Source: Maribacter orientalis
Lineage (GTDB): Bacteria > Bacteroidota > Bacteroidia > Flavobacteriales > Flavobacteriaceae
Length of the DNA stretch: 64,000 nucleotides
Assembly: GCF_900109345.1 (NCBI RefSeq)
Contig: NZ_FNZN01000001.1
Location: 627,883-691,882, forward strand
Direction: 5' to 3'
The notes beneath the pieces are model-generated. The model was not told the DNA's origin. It worked only from the letters and a program-made list of their open reading frames with translations, and searched no databases. The translations under genes and the position numbers were made by a program. Positions 54,852 through 63,926 of this stretch are shown here, one piece after another; position 1 is the first letter of the stretch, and every line of letters begins with the position of its first letter.

Positions 54852-55745
54852 TCAGGTTTTAGCGAAGGCAGCGGGTTTCTTATCCCTGTGTTTCCAGCGT
54901 TTATGCGTCCATAAATAGTATTCAGGTTTTTCTCTGATTTGCTCTTCTGTCAATCGAAGAAACGTATTCGTTATTTCATGTTCTTCAGTTTCTTTACCAT
55001 TTAGGGCTATAGGTATAAGCTCTGCTTTATAATGACCTCGTTTTACCTTACTAACCTTTAAAAATACCGTAGCTAGTCCTGTTTTACGAGCCAATGCTTC
55101 ACCGCCATTAAAAATGGGAACTTTAATACCCATAAAGTTGGTCCAGTAGTGTGCTCTATGTGCTTGTGGTGATTGGTCGCTCACCATACCGTAGGTGGCC
55201 CGAACATTATTTCTGAAATTTTGAATGACTGTTTTTGCTGTCTGGCCTTGTGTAATTAAGGTAGTATTCCATCGAGCTCTTGTTTTTCTAATGAATTTAT
55301 CAAAATAAGAATTGTTTACTTGTTGATAGACGGCGTATCCTTTAGAGTTTACATAATTGTTGATGCTTACATTCCATTCCCAATTGGCATAATGTGCACA
55401 AAGTATTATAATACTTTTTTCTTTTTCAATTTCAAGTAAAACTTCAGGATTTACAACTCGGTATTTTTTGGCTACCGCCTTTTTACTCAGGTTCATGGTT
55501 TTTACCATCTCTAAAAAAGTATCGCAAAGATGTTTGTAAAATTCTTTTTCAATGCGATTTATTTCTTCCTTCGGCTTATCTGGAAATACCAAATTCAAGT
55601 TGTTTTGAACAACTTCACGTCGATAGCCAAACACATGGTACACAAAGAAAAAAGCAATATCAGAAAAACCATAAAATAATCGATGTGGCAAAATGGAAAT
55701 TACCCACATAAATGGGTAGATCAAAACAAAGGCCAATAGCTGCAT
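54852..55745 (-). CDS. Lysophospholipid acyltransferase, LpxL/HtrB family
   Basis: Start set at ATG 55745 (MQLLAFVLIYPFMWVISIL), giving 297 residues. A longer frame would overlap the divergent rhomboid gene and the promoters. It is a membrane-anchored acyltransferase of the lipid A biosynthesis family with motif CAHYANWEW (HX4E variant). SDQSPQAHRAHYWTNFMG and GGEALARKTGLATVFL are the other blocks. It probably transfers secondary acyl chains to lipid A, or to ornithine/flavolipid-type acceptors. Probably inner membrane. Confidence 0.93.
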   Translation of the reverse strand: MQLLAFVLIYPFMWVISILPHRLFYGFSDIAFFFVYHVFGYRREVVQNNLNLVFPDKPKEEINRIEKEFYKHLCDTFLEMVKTMNLSKKAVAKKYRVVNPEVLLEIEKEKSIIILCAHYANWEWNVSINNYVNSKGYAVYQQVNNSYFDKFIRKTRARWNTTLITQGQTAKTVIQNFRNNVRATYGMVSDQSPQAHRAHYWTNFMGIKVPIFNGGEALARKTGLATVFLKVSKVKRGHYKAELIPIALNGKETEEHEITNTFLRLTEEQIREKPEYYLWTHKRWKHRDKKPAAFAKT

Positions 55746-55762
55746 TCTCAAAAAATTATGGG

Positions 55763-55780
55763 CAAATATAGTTATATTTG
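55763..55780. promoter_or_regulatory. Back-to-back -7 boxes of divergent acyltransferase and rhomboid genes
   Basis: The plus strand has TATATTTG at 55773-55780 (rhomboid) and the minus strand has TATATTTG at 55763-55770 (acyltransferase), only two bases apart. Together they make a perfect 18-base inverted repeat CAAATATA-GT-TATATTTG. Confidence 0.7.
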
Positions 55781-55801
55781 ACGCCAAATAAATGGTAGAT
55801 A

Positions 55802-56452
55802 ATGTACAACATTGATATAGCGACAATAGCAATAATTGCGGCAAACGTATTGGTTTCACTTAAAGGTTTTAATGACACCTCTTTCTTTGAGCGATATAAA
55901 TTCAGTATTGGGGCTATAAAAGCAGGACAGAAAGAACGTATGGCGACTTCTGGGTTTTTACATGTAGATATTTCGCATTTATTGTTTAACATGCTCACCC
56001 TTTATTTTTTTGCTGGTGTGGTTATCAATTGGTTCGGTCCTGTACAATTTTTTATAATCTATGCGGTAAGTCTTATGGCGGGTAGTCTATTGGCGCTAAG
56101 CTTTCATAAAGATGAACCCTATTATTCTGCTGTTGGTGCAAGTGGTGCGGTTACAGGTATTTTGTATGCTGCAATACTTTTGCAACCAACTATGCAATTA
56201 GGTATTATGTTCATTCCTATACCTGTGCCAGCTTATGTAGTAGGTATAGGGTATCTACTGTATTCTATATACGGAATGAAAAAACGTTTGGGTAATATTG
56301 GTCATACGGCACATTTCGGTGGTGCGATAGGCGGCTACGCTTGTACTTTATTGTTTATGCCAAGTTTGTTACAAACTGAAACTCTAATGGTTGGCTTGTT
56401 GGCTCTCCCAATTATCTTACTCTTCGCTCTTGAGAAGATGGGTAAGATTTAA
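55802..56452 (+). CDS. Rhomboid-family intramembrane serine protease
   Basis: A 216-residue membrane protein with six helices. The catalytic Ser is in VGASGAVTGILYA near residue 115, the His in HTAHFGGAIGGY near residue 170, and HVDISHLLFNMLTLYFF is the conserved HxxxN helix. It cleaves substrates within the membrane; the substrate is unknown. The start is the ATG at 55802, 21 bases after the -7 box. Confidence 0.95.
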   Translation: MYNIDIATIAIIAANVLVSLKGFNDTSFFERYKFSIGAIKAGQKERMATSGFLHVDISHLLFNMLTLYFFAGVVINWFGPVQFFIIYAVSLMAGSLLALSFHKDEPYYSAVGASGAVTGILYAAILLQPTMQLGIMFIPIPVPAYVVGIGYLLYSIYGMKKRLGNIGHTAHFGGAIGGYACTLLFMPSLLQTETLMVGLLALPIILLFALEKMGKI

Positions 56453-56579
56453 CAGATTTTGTGTTTTATTTATTCCTTTTCATTGTTTGGATTAATAAGG
56501 GCTGCATTTCATCGGATTTTTCTGTGTATATACAACATTCGGGTACAACAAGTCGTTATTGAAAAAACCCGAATTAAAA

Positions 56580-58238
56580 ATGAATTCAAACCTATCTATT
56601 AGAAAAGTATGGTCAATAGCCATATCTGTTACGTTTTTAGTAGCAAGTTGTAGTGATGAAACTACAATTTTTGAAAATCCTGAAGATAATTTAGTAAAGG
56701 AAACCAATCAGTTAAAATTAGACAATAGTGTAAGTTTCGAACGTGCTGGTGTTCTAGATATTTATGAGGATCCTATTTCAAGCGCAAAAAGGTACAATGC
56801 GACTGGTAAGGCTGAACAAGCTGGTGATTACCCTCTTACTTTGGTTGCACAAATTGCACCTCCTTCATTTGAAAATGGAGAAAATTTAACTGCTACGCAT
56901 GTAGCCTTAAATGGTGATTATGGTTACGTATCTTATAATACAGTTGGCCAAGATTATGTAGGTGCTGTCGATGTTATTGATATTAGCGACCCAAATAATC
57001 CAAGAGTTACATCTAGAGTGTATTTTACAAATGCAGACCTAAATTCGATAGCTTATGACGCTGGTTACGTTTATGCAGCTGGTGGTGTAGATTCTGAAAA
57101 ATCTGTTACTGCTACCGCAAACTCGGTAGTGGTTAAAATAGCGGTAAGTGGAGGTAGACTTAACACCTCAGATATAACTTTCGGATTTCAAGAAGGTTTT
57201 AACGCAACAGATGTTAGTATTATGAACAATAATGTTATCGCTACAAGTGGTCAAGACGGTTTTGTTGTTATTTATGATAAGAATGACATGAGTATTTTGA
57301 ATGAGGCTTCCTTTGCCGATTTACGTTCCGTAGCTTATAATGGAAATGAAATAGCTGTTCTAGATGCTGCCCAAGGTGTTAGTTTCTTAGATCAAAGTCT
57401 TAATGTAACTAGAACTATAGGTATTGAATCAGATTTTGGAATAGACGCTAAGCGTACCTTAGATTTTTCTAATGATAACATTGTTGTTGCGGAAGGCTCT
57501 AAAGGAGCGGGTATATATAATGCAAATTCTGGTAGTTTTGTTGAATATTTGCCTATTCTAACAAGCCCTGAAAACGCTGAACAAGGTGATATTGTAACGA
57601 ATGGTGTTGCTGTGAATGAAAATGTTTTGCTTATGGCAAATGGAGCAGGAGGACTTAGTCTTAATGAAAATACAACTGATAATACTCAAGGTGTTGGTGT
57701 TATAGAGCTTACTGGTTCTATTAATTATGTAGCATCTAAAGGAGATTACATTTTTGCAGCTTCAGGTAAATCCGGATTTCAAATCATTAAGTTGAATAGA
57801 CCTACCCAAAGTTTGGTGAGTAGTTGTGAAAATTTGGCTTCATTCAACGGAGATTCGCGTTATTCTGTTCCAGCTGGGGAAGAACAAGCGTATTCTGGAT
57901 CAAAACGTTTCAATTCATTGACTGTTGAGGGTACTCTATTACTTTGTGGTTCTTGGACAGTTAAAGATGATATCACTATTAATGAGAATGGTGTTTTTGA
58001 AATGAACGGAACCATTGTTGTTGGTAGAACAAATAGATCGCGAGATATTGTCGTAAAAGCTGGGGCTACGCTTCGTATCGAAGGTAGTGTGTCAATTTAT
58101 GGCGATTTAATACTTGAAGATGGTGCTACTGTAGAATTCTTAGGAGATAGTACCATAGCTGTAATTTGGGGCTCTGTTGTCAAAGCAGGTAGTGCTACTG
58201 TAACAGGTACGTTTAACGATTATTTCAATAAGTTTTAA
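56580..58238 (+). CDS. LVIVD-repeat propeller lipoprotein with C-terminal beta-solenoid
   Basis: Start set at ATG 56580 (MNSNLSIRKVWSIAISVTFLVASCSD, lipobox), giving 552 residues. Residues about 90-400 have LVIVD-type propeller repeats (GAVDVIDISDPNNPRV, GVGVIELTGSINYVASKGDY). Residues 415-552 are different: short repeated strands (FNSLTVEGTLLLCGSWTV, ITINENGVFEMNGTIVV, GSVSIYGDLILEDGATVEF) form a left- or right-handed solenoid. Probably a surface-exposed protein; activity unknown. It converges on a TlpA gene with a bidirectional terminator. Confidence 0.82.
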   Translation: MNSNLSIRKVWSIAISVTFLVASCSDETTIFENPEDNLVKETNQLKLDNSVSFERAGVLDIYEDPISSAKRYNATGKAEQAGDYPLTLVAQIAPPSFENGENLTATHVALNGDYGYVSYNTVGQDYVGAVDVIDISDPNNPRVTSRVYFTNADLNSIAYDAGYVYAAGGVDSEKSVTATANSVVVKIAVSGGRLNTSDITFGFQEGFNATDVSIMNNNVIATSGQDGFVVIYDKNDMSILNEASFADLRSVAYNGNEIAVLDAAQGVSFLDQSLNVTRTIGIESDFGIDAKRTLDFSNDNIVVAEGSKGAGIYNANSGSFVEYLPILTSPENAEQGDIVTNGVAVNENVLLMANGAGGLSLNENTTDNTQGVGVIELTGSINYVASKGDYIFAASGKSGFQIIKLNRPTQSLVSSCENLASFNGDSRYSVPAGEEQAYSGSKRFNSLTVEGTLLLCGSWTVKDDITINENGVFEMNGTIVVGRTNRSRDIVVKAGATLRIEGSVSIYGDLILEDGATVEFLGDSTIAVIWGSVVKAGSATVTGTFNDYFNKF

Positions 58239-58255
58239 TATCTCAAGCTATAAAT

Positions 58256-58289
58256 AAAAAAGCCCCAAGGTGATTTCCTTGGGGCTTTT
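58256..58289. terminator. Bidirectional terminator
   Basis: AAAAGCCCCAAGG and CCTTGGGGCTTTT stem with a six-base loop, A-run on one side and T-run on the other, between convergent genes. Confidence 0.93.
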
Positions 58290-58307
58290 ACTTTTTAAAA
58301 TAGGGTG

Positions 58308-59426
58308 TTAATTTAAAAGCTCAGCAACTTTCTCTTCAAGTGCCGTACCTCTTAAGTTTTTAGCCACGATTACTCCGTTTTCATCTAATAGGAATGCCGC
58401 AGGAATTGCTTCTACATTATATAATTTTGCAATTTGATCGTCGAAATATGCAATGTTAGAAATATGGTTCCATTCTAAACCATCTTCAGTAATTGCTTTC
58501 TTCCAAGCTTCTTCTGTTCTGTCTAAAGAAACACCTAAAACGTTTAATCCTTTGTCATGGTATTTATTGTATACAGCAACAATATTAGGGTTTTCAGCTC
58601 TACATGGTCTGCACCATCCTGCCCAAAAGTCGATTAAAGTAACCTTGCCCATTACCTCTTTTAAAGCTATTACTTCACCCTCAGGATTTGGACCTGAAAA
58701 ATCTGGGGCAACTGCACCGATACTTGAGTTCTTACCAGCTTCTTCAGATTTTTTTAGTTTCTCAATGCCTTCTAAAACCTTTTTGCCAGATGGCGAGTTT
58801 TTAATTTCCTCAGACATGGTATCGTAAAGACCTTCAATTTCCGATAATGAAACAGCTTTTGTTGCAATTGCTCTATCAAGAACAAGCGCTGATATTAGAG
58901 CATTTGGGTTGGCTCTTACATAATCCAACTCGAAAGTCTTATACTTTTCTTGTAATTCTTTGAACTCATCTTGCAATGCCAATGCCGCTTCGCCAGTGGC
59001 AGCTTGCATATCTTTTTGAATAGATTGAGCCTGCAATGAAATTTCTCTTGATTGCTCCATATAATCAGCAAAAGCATCGTTTTGAAAAGTCCCGCTAATC
59101 TCAGCAAAGCCCATACTATCTCTTTCAGCATTGAATTGAATATCTCCGTTTTCTAATATCACAGCAGTATAGCCTGGTAATTGTTCAACAAAAATATAAT
59201 GCAGTTCAGGTATATCAGCTTTTCCGGTAAATTTAAAATCACCATTGGTAGTTATTGCTGTGTCTACCTCTATAGGTTGATTGTTTTCACTTATTTTTTT
59301 AAGGAATACTTTTGTGCCATCAGGTATTTCACCTCTTAATTTTCCATTTAAGGTAAAGCCTTCAGGGGTGGAGTTGCAACTGAACATTAAAATTCCAGTT
59401 AGTAAAATTACAATGCTATTTTTCAT
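58308..59426 (-). CDS. TlpA-family thioredoxin lipoprotein with DUF4369-like domain
   Basis: Start set at ATG 59426 (MKNSIVILLTGILMFSCNS, lipobox), giving 372 residues. The N-terminal 100 residues are the beta-rich DUF4369 domain (GFTLNGKLRGEIPDGTKVFL). A helical region follows. The C-terminal thioredoxin domain has LIDFWAGWCRPCRAENP and NVLGVSLDRTEEAW, with cis-Pro in AIPAAFLLDENGV. It is an envelope thiol-disulfide oxidoreductase of the type Bacteroidota use in abundance. Confidence 0.93.
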   Translation of the reverse strand: MKNSIVILLTGILMFSCNSTPEGFTLNGKLRGEIPDGTKVFLKKISENNQPIEVDTAITTNGDFKFTGKADIPELHYIFVEQLPGYTAVILENGDIQFNAERDSMGFAEISGTFQNDAFADYMEQSREISLQAQSIQKDMQAATGEAALALQDEFKELQEKYKTFELDYVRANPNALISALVLDRAIATKAVSLSEIEGLYDTMSEEIKNSPSGKKVLEGIEKLKKSEEAGKNSSIGAVAPDFSGPNPEGEVIALKEVMGKVTLIDFWAGWCRPCRAENPNIVAVYNKYHDKGLNVLGVSLDRTEEAWKKAITEDGLEWNHISNIAYFDDQIAKLYNVEAIPAAFLLDENGVIVAKNLRGTALEEKVAELLN

Positions 59427-59472
59427 AAAATTCACTTAGTTTAAGTTACAAATGTACTTATATATGAGATAT

Positions 59473-59508
59473 AAAAAAAGACCCCTAACGCATTGGTCAG
59501 AGGTCTTT
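59473..59508 (-). terminator. Terminator of the beta-barrel gene
   Basis: Stem AAAGACCCCT / AGAGGTCTTT with one mismatch; on the minus strand it is followed by seven T. It lies 21 bases after the stop of the gene at 59530. Confidence 0.65.
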
Positions 59509-59529
59509 AAATTAGTTTTAAGCTAGTGA

Positions 59530-60024
59530 TCAGAACTGGTAACGAATACCAAGACCTATATCAAAATCGAAATTATCAGAAAATCCGTCATAACCAACAA
59601 CACCTAATTCTGGTCTAAAATCCAACGAAAGAAGTAAAGGAATGTCAAAATTATATTCAATTCCTATATCACCAGCGGCAAAAACAAATAAACCTCCATC
59701 ATTATTGCTGTTTGGGTTATTTGGAAAATCTACACTGCCTAAGCCACCGCCGATACCGTAATACCATTGAAAGTCACCTTCAATAGTACGTACCCATTGG
59801 TATAGGCCGGCAATTTTAAAGGCATTGAAATTTCTACTATCACGCCAGCCTAGGTCAAATTCTAACCTATTACTCTGGCTAAGTGATTTTTGATAGCTGA
59901 TTTCAGCGCCAAATCCGTCACTATCCCCTAAACGTAAACCTAATGCATGATCGGCAATTTCCTGTGCTGATAGAGAGCAGGTGGCCATAAATAATAATAC
60001 TGAAATACCTTTTAAAATCTTCAT
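59530..60024 (-). CDS. Outer-membrane beta-barrel protein
   Basis: Start set at ATG 60024 (MKILKGISVLLFMATCSLSAQ), with ATG 60033 as the alternative; 164 residues with a signal peptide. The rest alternates hydrophobic strands (NRLEFDLGWRD, FQWYYGIGGGLGS, LSLDFRPELGVVGYDG) and ends in DIGLGIRYQF, a C-terminal aromatic as in barrels inserted by BamA. Probably an eight-stranded OmpA/OmpX-like barrel. Function unknown. Confidence 0.8.
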   Translation of the reverse strand: MKILKGISVLLFMATCSLSAQEIADHALGLRLGDSDGFGAEISYQKSLSQSNRLEFDLGWRDSRNFNAFKIAGLYQWVRTIEGDFQWYYGIGGGLGSVDFPNNPNSNNDGGLFVFAAGDIGIEYNFDIPLLLSLDFRPELGVVGYDGFSDNFDFDIGLGIRYQF

Positions 60025-60113
60025 ATAGTTCATAATTTTTGTGATGAAAAATGAGCTTTTTGTAATGTAGCTCACACAATAAAACTTAATTTAGCGGTCA
60101 AAATTGTGCTACG

Positions 60114-63032
60114 TTGAAAAATAATTTACTGTCAAAGTTACAACAAGATTTAGAAGGGGATTTACAATACGATGATTTAACGAAAGGACTCTATGCTACA
60201 GATGCTTCCGTTTATCGAAAAATACCCGTTGGCGTTGCTTTTCCTAAAACAGTATCTGATATAAAAAAAATTGTAGTATTTGCTAAAGAGCATAAAATAG
60301 GATTAATTCCAAGAACTGCTGGTACTTCATTGGCAGGGCAATGTGTTGGCGACGGTTTGGTAGTGGATGTTTCTAAAAACTTTACTGAAATTGTAAGATT
60401 AGATGAAATTAAAAAGCAAGTAACTGTTCAGCCAGGTGTTATTAGAGATGAACTTAATCTGTATTTAAAACCTTTCGGATTATTTTTCGGTCCTAATACG
60501 TCAACTTCAAATAGATGTATGATTGGTGGTATGGTGGGTAACAATTCTTCAGGTACCACTTCAATTCAATATGGGGTAACAAGAGATAAGGTTGTTTCTC
60601 TTAAAACAATTTTGGCAGATGGGAGTGAGGCTGAATTTGGGCGAGTTTCAGAAGCGCAGTTTCATCAAAAACAACAAAATAATACATTTGAAGCATCACT
60701 TTATAATAGTATTTATAAAGAATTGATTAATAAAGAAGTATCTAAAGAAATTATTGATAATTTCCCTAAGCCCGAAATACATAGAAGGAATACGGGTTAT
60801 GCGGTTGACGAATTGTTAAAAGCTGATGTGTTTGGGGGGCAGCAACCGTATTTTAACATGGCAGAATTACTGTGTGGTAGTGAAGGAACTTTGGCATTCA
60901 CCACAGAAATTACAATACAATTAGATGAATTACCACCTGCATATTCGGCAATGGTAGTCACTCATTATACTTCGTTAGAAGATTGTTTAATGGATGTTGT
61001 GCCTGTAATGGAGCATCCTCTGCAATTGTGTGAAATGATGGATAAGGTAATTCTTGATTGTACCAAAAATAATCGAGCGCAACTGGCCAATCGCTTTTTT
61101 GTAGAAGGTGATCCAGAAGCATTGTTAATGCTACAGATTAATGCGCATACCGAGGAGGAACTGGAAAAGGAGATCGTTTCACTGATTAAAACAGTTGAAG
61201 ATTCTGGTTTAAGCTATGCGAATGCAACTTTGGTAGGTGATAACATTGCTAAAGCAATTGAACTTCGTAAAGCCGGATTGGGACTCTTAGGTAATATTGT
61301 TGGTGATATGAAAGCAGTCGCATGTATTGAGGATACAGCTGTGGCATTGAGCGATTTAAAGGAGTTTATTGCCGAGTTCACTTTAATTATGAAAGGGTAT
61401 AACCAAAAGGCAGTGTATTATGCGCACGCTGGTGCTGGTGAATTGCATTTGAGGCCCATACTTAATCTAAAAAAGTCTTCTGATGTAGCTTTATTTAGGA
61501 ACATTACCACTGATGTAGCTAAGCTTACAAAAAAATATAGGGGTTCTTTTAGTGGTGAGCATGGAGATGGTATTGTTCGGGCAGAATTTATTCCATTAAT
61601 GATTGGGGATAAAAACTATGAGCTTCTAAGAAGGATAAAATCTTATTTTGACCCACAGGGTATTTTTAATCCAGGAAAAATTGTAGATGCTTATCCGATG
61701 GATAAATCATTTCGATACGAAGTTGATCGTGTAGAGCCTGAAATTAAAACGTTATTAGATTTTTCTGATAGTGAAGGAATTTTAAAAGCAGCTGAAAAGT
61801 GCAATGGTAGTGGCGATTGTAGAAAAACACACCATATGAGCGGTGGTATGTGTCCAAGTTATCATGTCACAAAAAATGAAAAGGATACCACACGTGGTCG
61901 AGCGAATGCATTACGAGAATTTTTAACAAACCCAAAGAGTGTCTCGAAAAACGAATTCGACAGTCCGGAAATAAAGGAGGCGTTTGATTTATGTCTTAGT
62001 TGTAAAGCCTGTGCTAGCGAATGTCCTAGTAATGTGGATATATCAACCTTAAAAGCTGAATTTTTATATCAATACCAAGAAACGAACGGATACCCATTAC
62101 GAGGTAAATTGTTTGCTTATAACACCAAACTTAATGGTTTTGGGAGTAAAGTTGCTGGTTTAACCAACGTTGTTTATGAGTCAAAATTATTGGGTGGCCT
62201 ACTTAAAAAAGCAAGTGGAGTAGCCAAAGAAAGGAGCTTGCCAAAAGTTTATAGTTTTAATTTTAATAATCACTTACAAAATATTGTAGGTCAACATACT
62301 ACGACTAAAAATAAAGTAATCTTGTTTATTGATGAATTTACAAGGTACTTAGATGTAGAAGTTGGTAAAGATGCAATAGAATTACTAGTTCGTTTGGGAT
62401 ATAATGTGGAATTATATTTCGCTGAAAGTGGGCGAACCTTTCTTTCTAAGGGGTTTTTAAAACAAGCACAGAAGCTGGCTGTGAAAAACACAAAAGAATT
62501 AAAGAAATTTGCTGACTTGGGATTACCAATTTTAGGTTTAGAACCTTCAGCAATTCTTTCTTTTAGGGATGAATACAAACGTATGGCAGCCGATAAAGAG
62601 GTAGCTCAAAAAATTGCCGATCATTCATTTTTAATTGAAGAGTTTTTGGCAAAGGAAATTTCAGATGGACGATTGAAAGTTACCGATTTTACAGAAGAAG
62701 CTAAAAATGTTAAAATTCATAATCACTGCCATCAAAAAGCATTAAGTAACCAAAAAGTGACTTTCGATGTATTGAATCTTCCTATAAATTATAAAGTAAC
62801 CATAATTCCCTCTGGGTGTTGTGGTATGGCTGGTTCTTTTGGTTATGAAGAAGAGCATTATGAAACGAGTATGAAGATAGGAGGGTTGAAATTATTTCCA
62901 TCAGTTAATAAATCTGCACCAGAGACCATAATTGCCGCAAATGGTACAAGTTGTAGACATCAAATATTTGACGGTACTAAAAGAATTGCAAAACACCCAG
63001 TGAGTATATTGAAAGAAGCCTTGGTAAATTAA
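60114..63032 (+). CDS. FAD-binding and 4Fe-4S oxidoreductase (D-lactate/glycolate dehydrogenase type)
   Basis: A 972-residue fusion. Residues about 1-540 are an FAD-linked oxidase (PRTAGTSLAGQ, GPNTSTSNRCMIGGMVGNNSSG). Residues 560-680 have cysteine sets CNGSGDCRKT with GGMCPSYH, and CLSCKACASECPSN, for two 4Fe-4S clusters. The end has CCG-type motifs HNHCHQKAL and SGCCGMAGSFGYE. It is the GlcD+GlcF-like arrangement in one chain, so it probably oxidises a 2-hydroxy acid and feeds electrons to the membrane pool. The start codon appears to be TTG 60114. Substrate is inferred from family only. Confidence 0.9.
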   Translation: MKNNLLSKLQQDLEGDLQYDDLTKGLYATDASVYRKIPVGVAFPKTVSDIKKIVVFAKEHKIGLIPRTAGTSLAGQCVGDGLVVDVSKNFTEIVRLDEIKKQVTVQPGVIRDELNLYLKPFGLFFGPNTSTSNRCMIGGMVGNNSSGTTSIQYGVTRDKVVSLKTILADGSEAEFGRVSEAQFHQKQQNNTFEASLYNSIYKELINKEVSKEIIDNFPKPEIHRRNTGYAVDELLKADVFGGQQPYFNMAELLCGSEGTLAFTTEITIQLDELPPAYSAMVVTHYTSLEDCLMDVVPVMEHPLQLCEMMDKVILDCTKNNRAQLANRFFVEGDPEALLMLQINAHTEEELEKEIVSLIKTVEDSGLSYANATLVGDNIAKAIELRKAGLGLLGNIVGDMKAVACIEDTAVALSDLKEFIAEFTLIMKGYNQKAVYYAHAGAGELHLRPILNLKKSSDVALFRNITTDVAKLTKKYRGSFSGEHGDGIVRAEFIPLMIGDKNYELLRRIKSYFDPQGIFNPGKIVDAYPMDKSFRYEVDRVEPEIKTLLDFSDSEGILKAAEKCNGSGDCRKTHHMSGGMCPSYHVTKNEKDTTRGRANALREFLTNPKSVSKNEFDSPEIKEAFDLCLSCKACASECPSNVDISTLKAEFLYQYQETNGYPLRGKLFAYNTKLNGFGSKVAGLTNVVYESKLLGGLLKKASGVAKERSLPKVYSFNFNNHLQNIVGQHTTTKNKVILFIDEFTRYLDVEVGKDAIELLVRLGYNVELYFAESGRTFLSKGFLKQAQKLAVKNTKELKKFADLGLPILGLEPSAILSFRDEYKRMAADKEVAQKIADHSFLIEEFLAKEISDGRLKVTDFTEEAKNVKIHNHCHQKALSNQKVTFDVLNLPINYKVTIIPSGCCGMAGSFGYEEEHYETSMKIGGLKLFPSVNKSAPETIIAANGTSCRHQIFDGTKRIAKHPVSILKEALVN

Positions 63033-63901
63033 TTTTTGTCTAGACCATCACGTTTTTTTTTGTCTTGAACTTTACTTGCTTTATTCTGGGTAATTGTGGC
63101 TATGAGTTCATTCATATCCATTGATTTAAGTTCCTCATCCATATAAAATGAAGCTAACTTATCATTTTCGTAACGATATAACTTCCAACGTTTAAAAGAA
63201 TATTCTAAAGCCGTCATATGTTCTACCCAATCACCAGAGTTTAAATAAAGGCATTCGCCTTTTCTGGTTGCAATAACTTGTTTGTTTGGGGAATGGCTGT
63301 GTCCGCATACGACATGGTCGTAATGCTGTTCAATAGCCATTTTGGCAACATTATGTTCAAATCGAGCAATCTGAACCGGGTCACGTTCTCCAAACTCTAA
63401 TTCAGGATTTTCAAAAGGTTTGTTTTTCTTTCCGAATAAACGAAGCGTTTTTGTCTTCAGTTTAGAAAGTTTAAGTAAGACATCGAATCCGAACCCACCA
63501 AAATTTAAAATCCAATGTGAGTGTCTAAATGAGAAATCAAAAATATCACCATGAAAAAATAAGGTGTTCTTTCCGTTTAATTTTAAGGTAAGGCGATTGG
63601 AAACTTTAATTGCTCCCATATAGATGCCATCTATTTTACGAAAAGGTTCATCACGATTACCCGTAATAAAATGAATTACGGTACCTTTTGAAGCTATGGT
63701 AAATATTTTCTTGATTACTTTTAAGTGAGATGGAGGAAAGTAATTATTACGCATCTTCTTTGCGTCAAATAGGTCTCCATTTAGAATTAAAATCTTGGGA
63801 TCGATACTAGATAAATAGGTAAGAAGCTCTTCTGCATGACATGCATAAGAGCCTAAGTGTACATCTGAAAGTACAGCTATTTCAAGACGACGTTTTTTCA
63901 A
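63029..63901 (-). CDS. UDP-2,3-diacylglucosamine diphosphatase-like metallophosphoesterase (LpxH-like)
   Basis: Start set at a TTG at 63901 (MKKRRLEIAVLSDVHLG), because a -7 box lies just upstream; the frame continues open to 63967 without an ATG. It gives 290 residues. Metal-binding motifs: DVHLG, LNGDLFD, GNRDEPF, GDIFDFS and HSHSPN, as in LpxH, which makes lipid X during lipid A synthesis. Another member of the Ser/Thr-phosphatase-like family could not be excluded. Its stop overlaps the FAD/Fe-S gene by four bases. Confidence 0.85.
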   Translation of the reverse strand: MKKRRLEIAVLSDVHLGSYACHAEELLTYLSSIDPKILILNGDLFDAKKMRNNYFPPSHLKVIKKIFTIASKGTVIHFITGNRDEPFRKIDGIYMGAIKVSNRLTLKLNGKNTLFFHGDIFDFSFRHSHWILNFGGFGFDVLLKLSKLKTKTLRLFGKKNKPFENPELEFGERDPVQIARFEHNVAKMAIEQHYDHVVCGHSHSPNKQVIATRKGECLYLNSGDWVEHMTALEYSFKRWKLYRYENDKLASFYMDEELKSMDMNELIATITQNKASKVQDKKKRDGLDKN

Positions 63902-63918
63902 AGACGTAATTTTGAAGA

Positions 63919-63926
63919 CAAAATTA
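63919..63926 (-). promoter_or_regulatory. -7 box TAATTTTG for the LpxH-like gene
   Basis: On the minus strand TAATTTTG matches TAnnTTTG, 17 bases before the proposed TTG start at 63901. It argues against the longer frame beginning at 63967. Confidence 0.5.

Noticed and set aside
55746..55859. Longer N-terminus of the acyltransferase
   Set aside because: It overlaps the rhomboid gene start and both -7 boxes, and encodes no sensible N-terminus.
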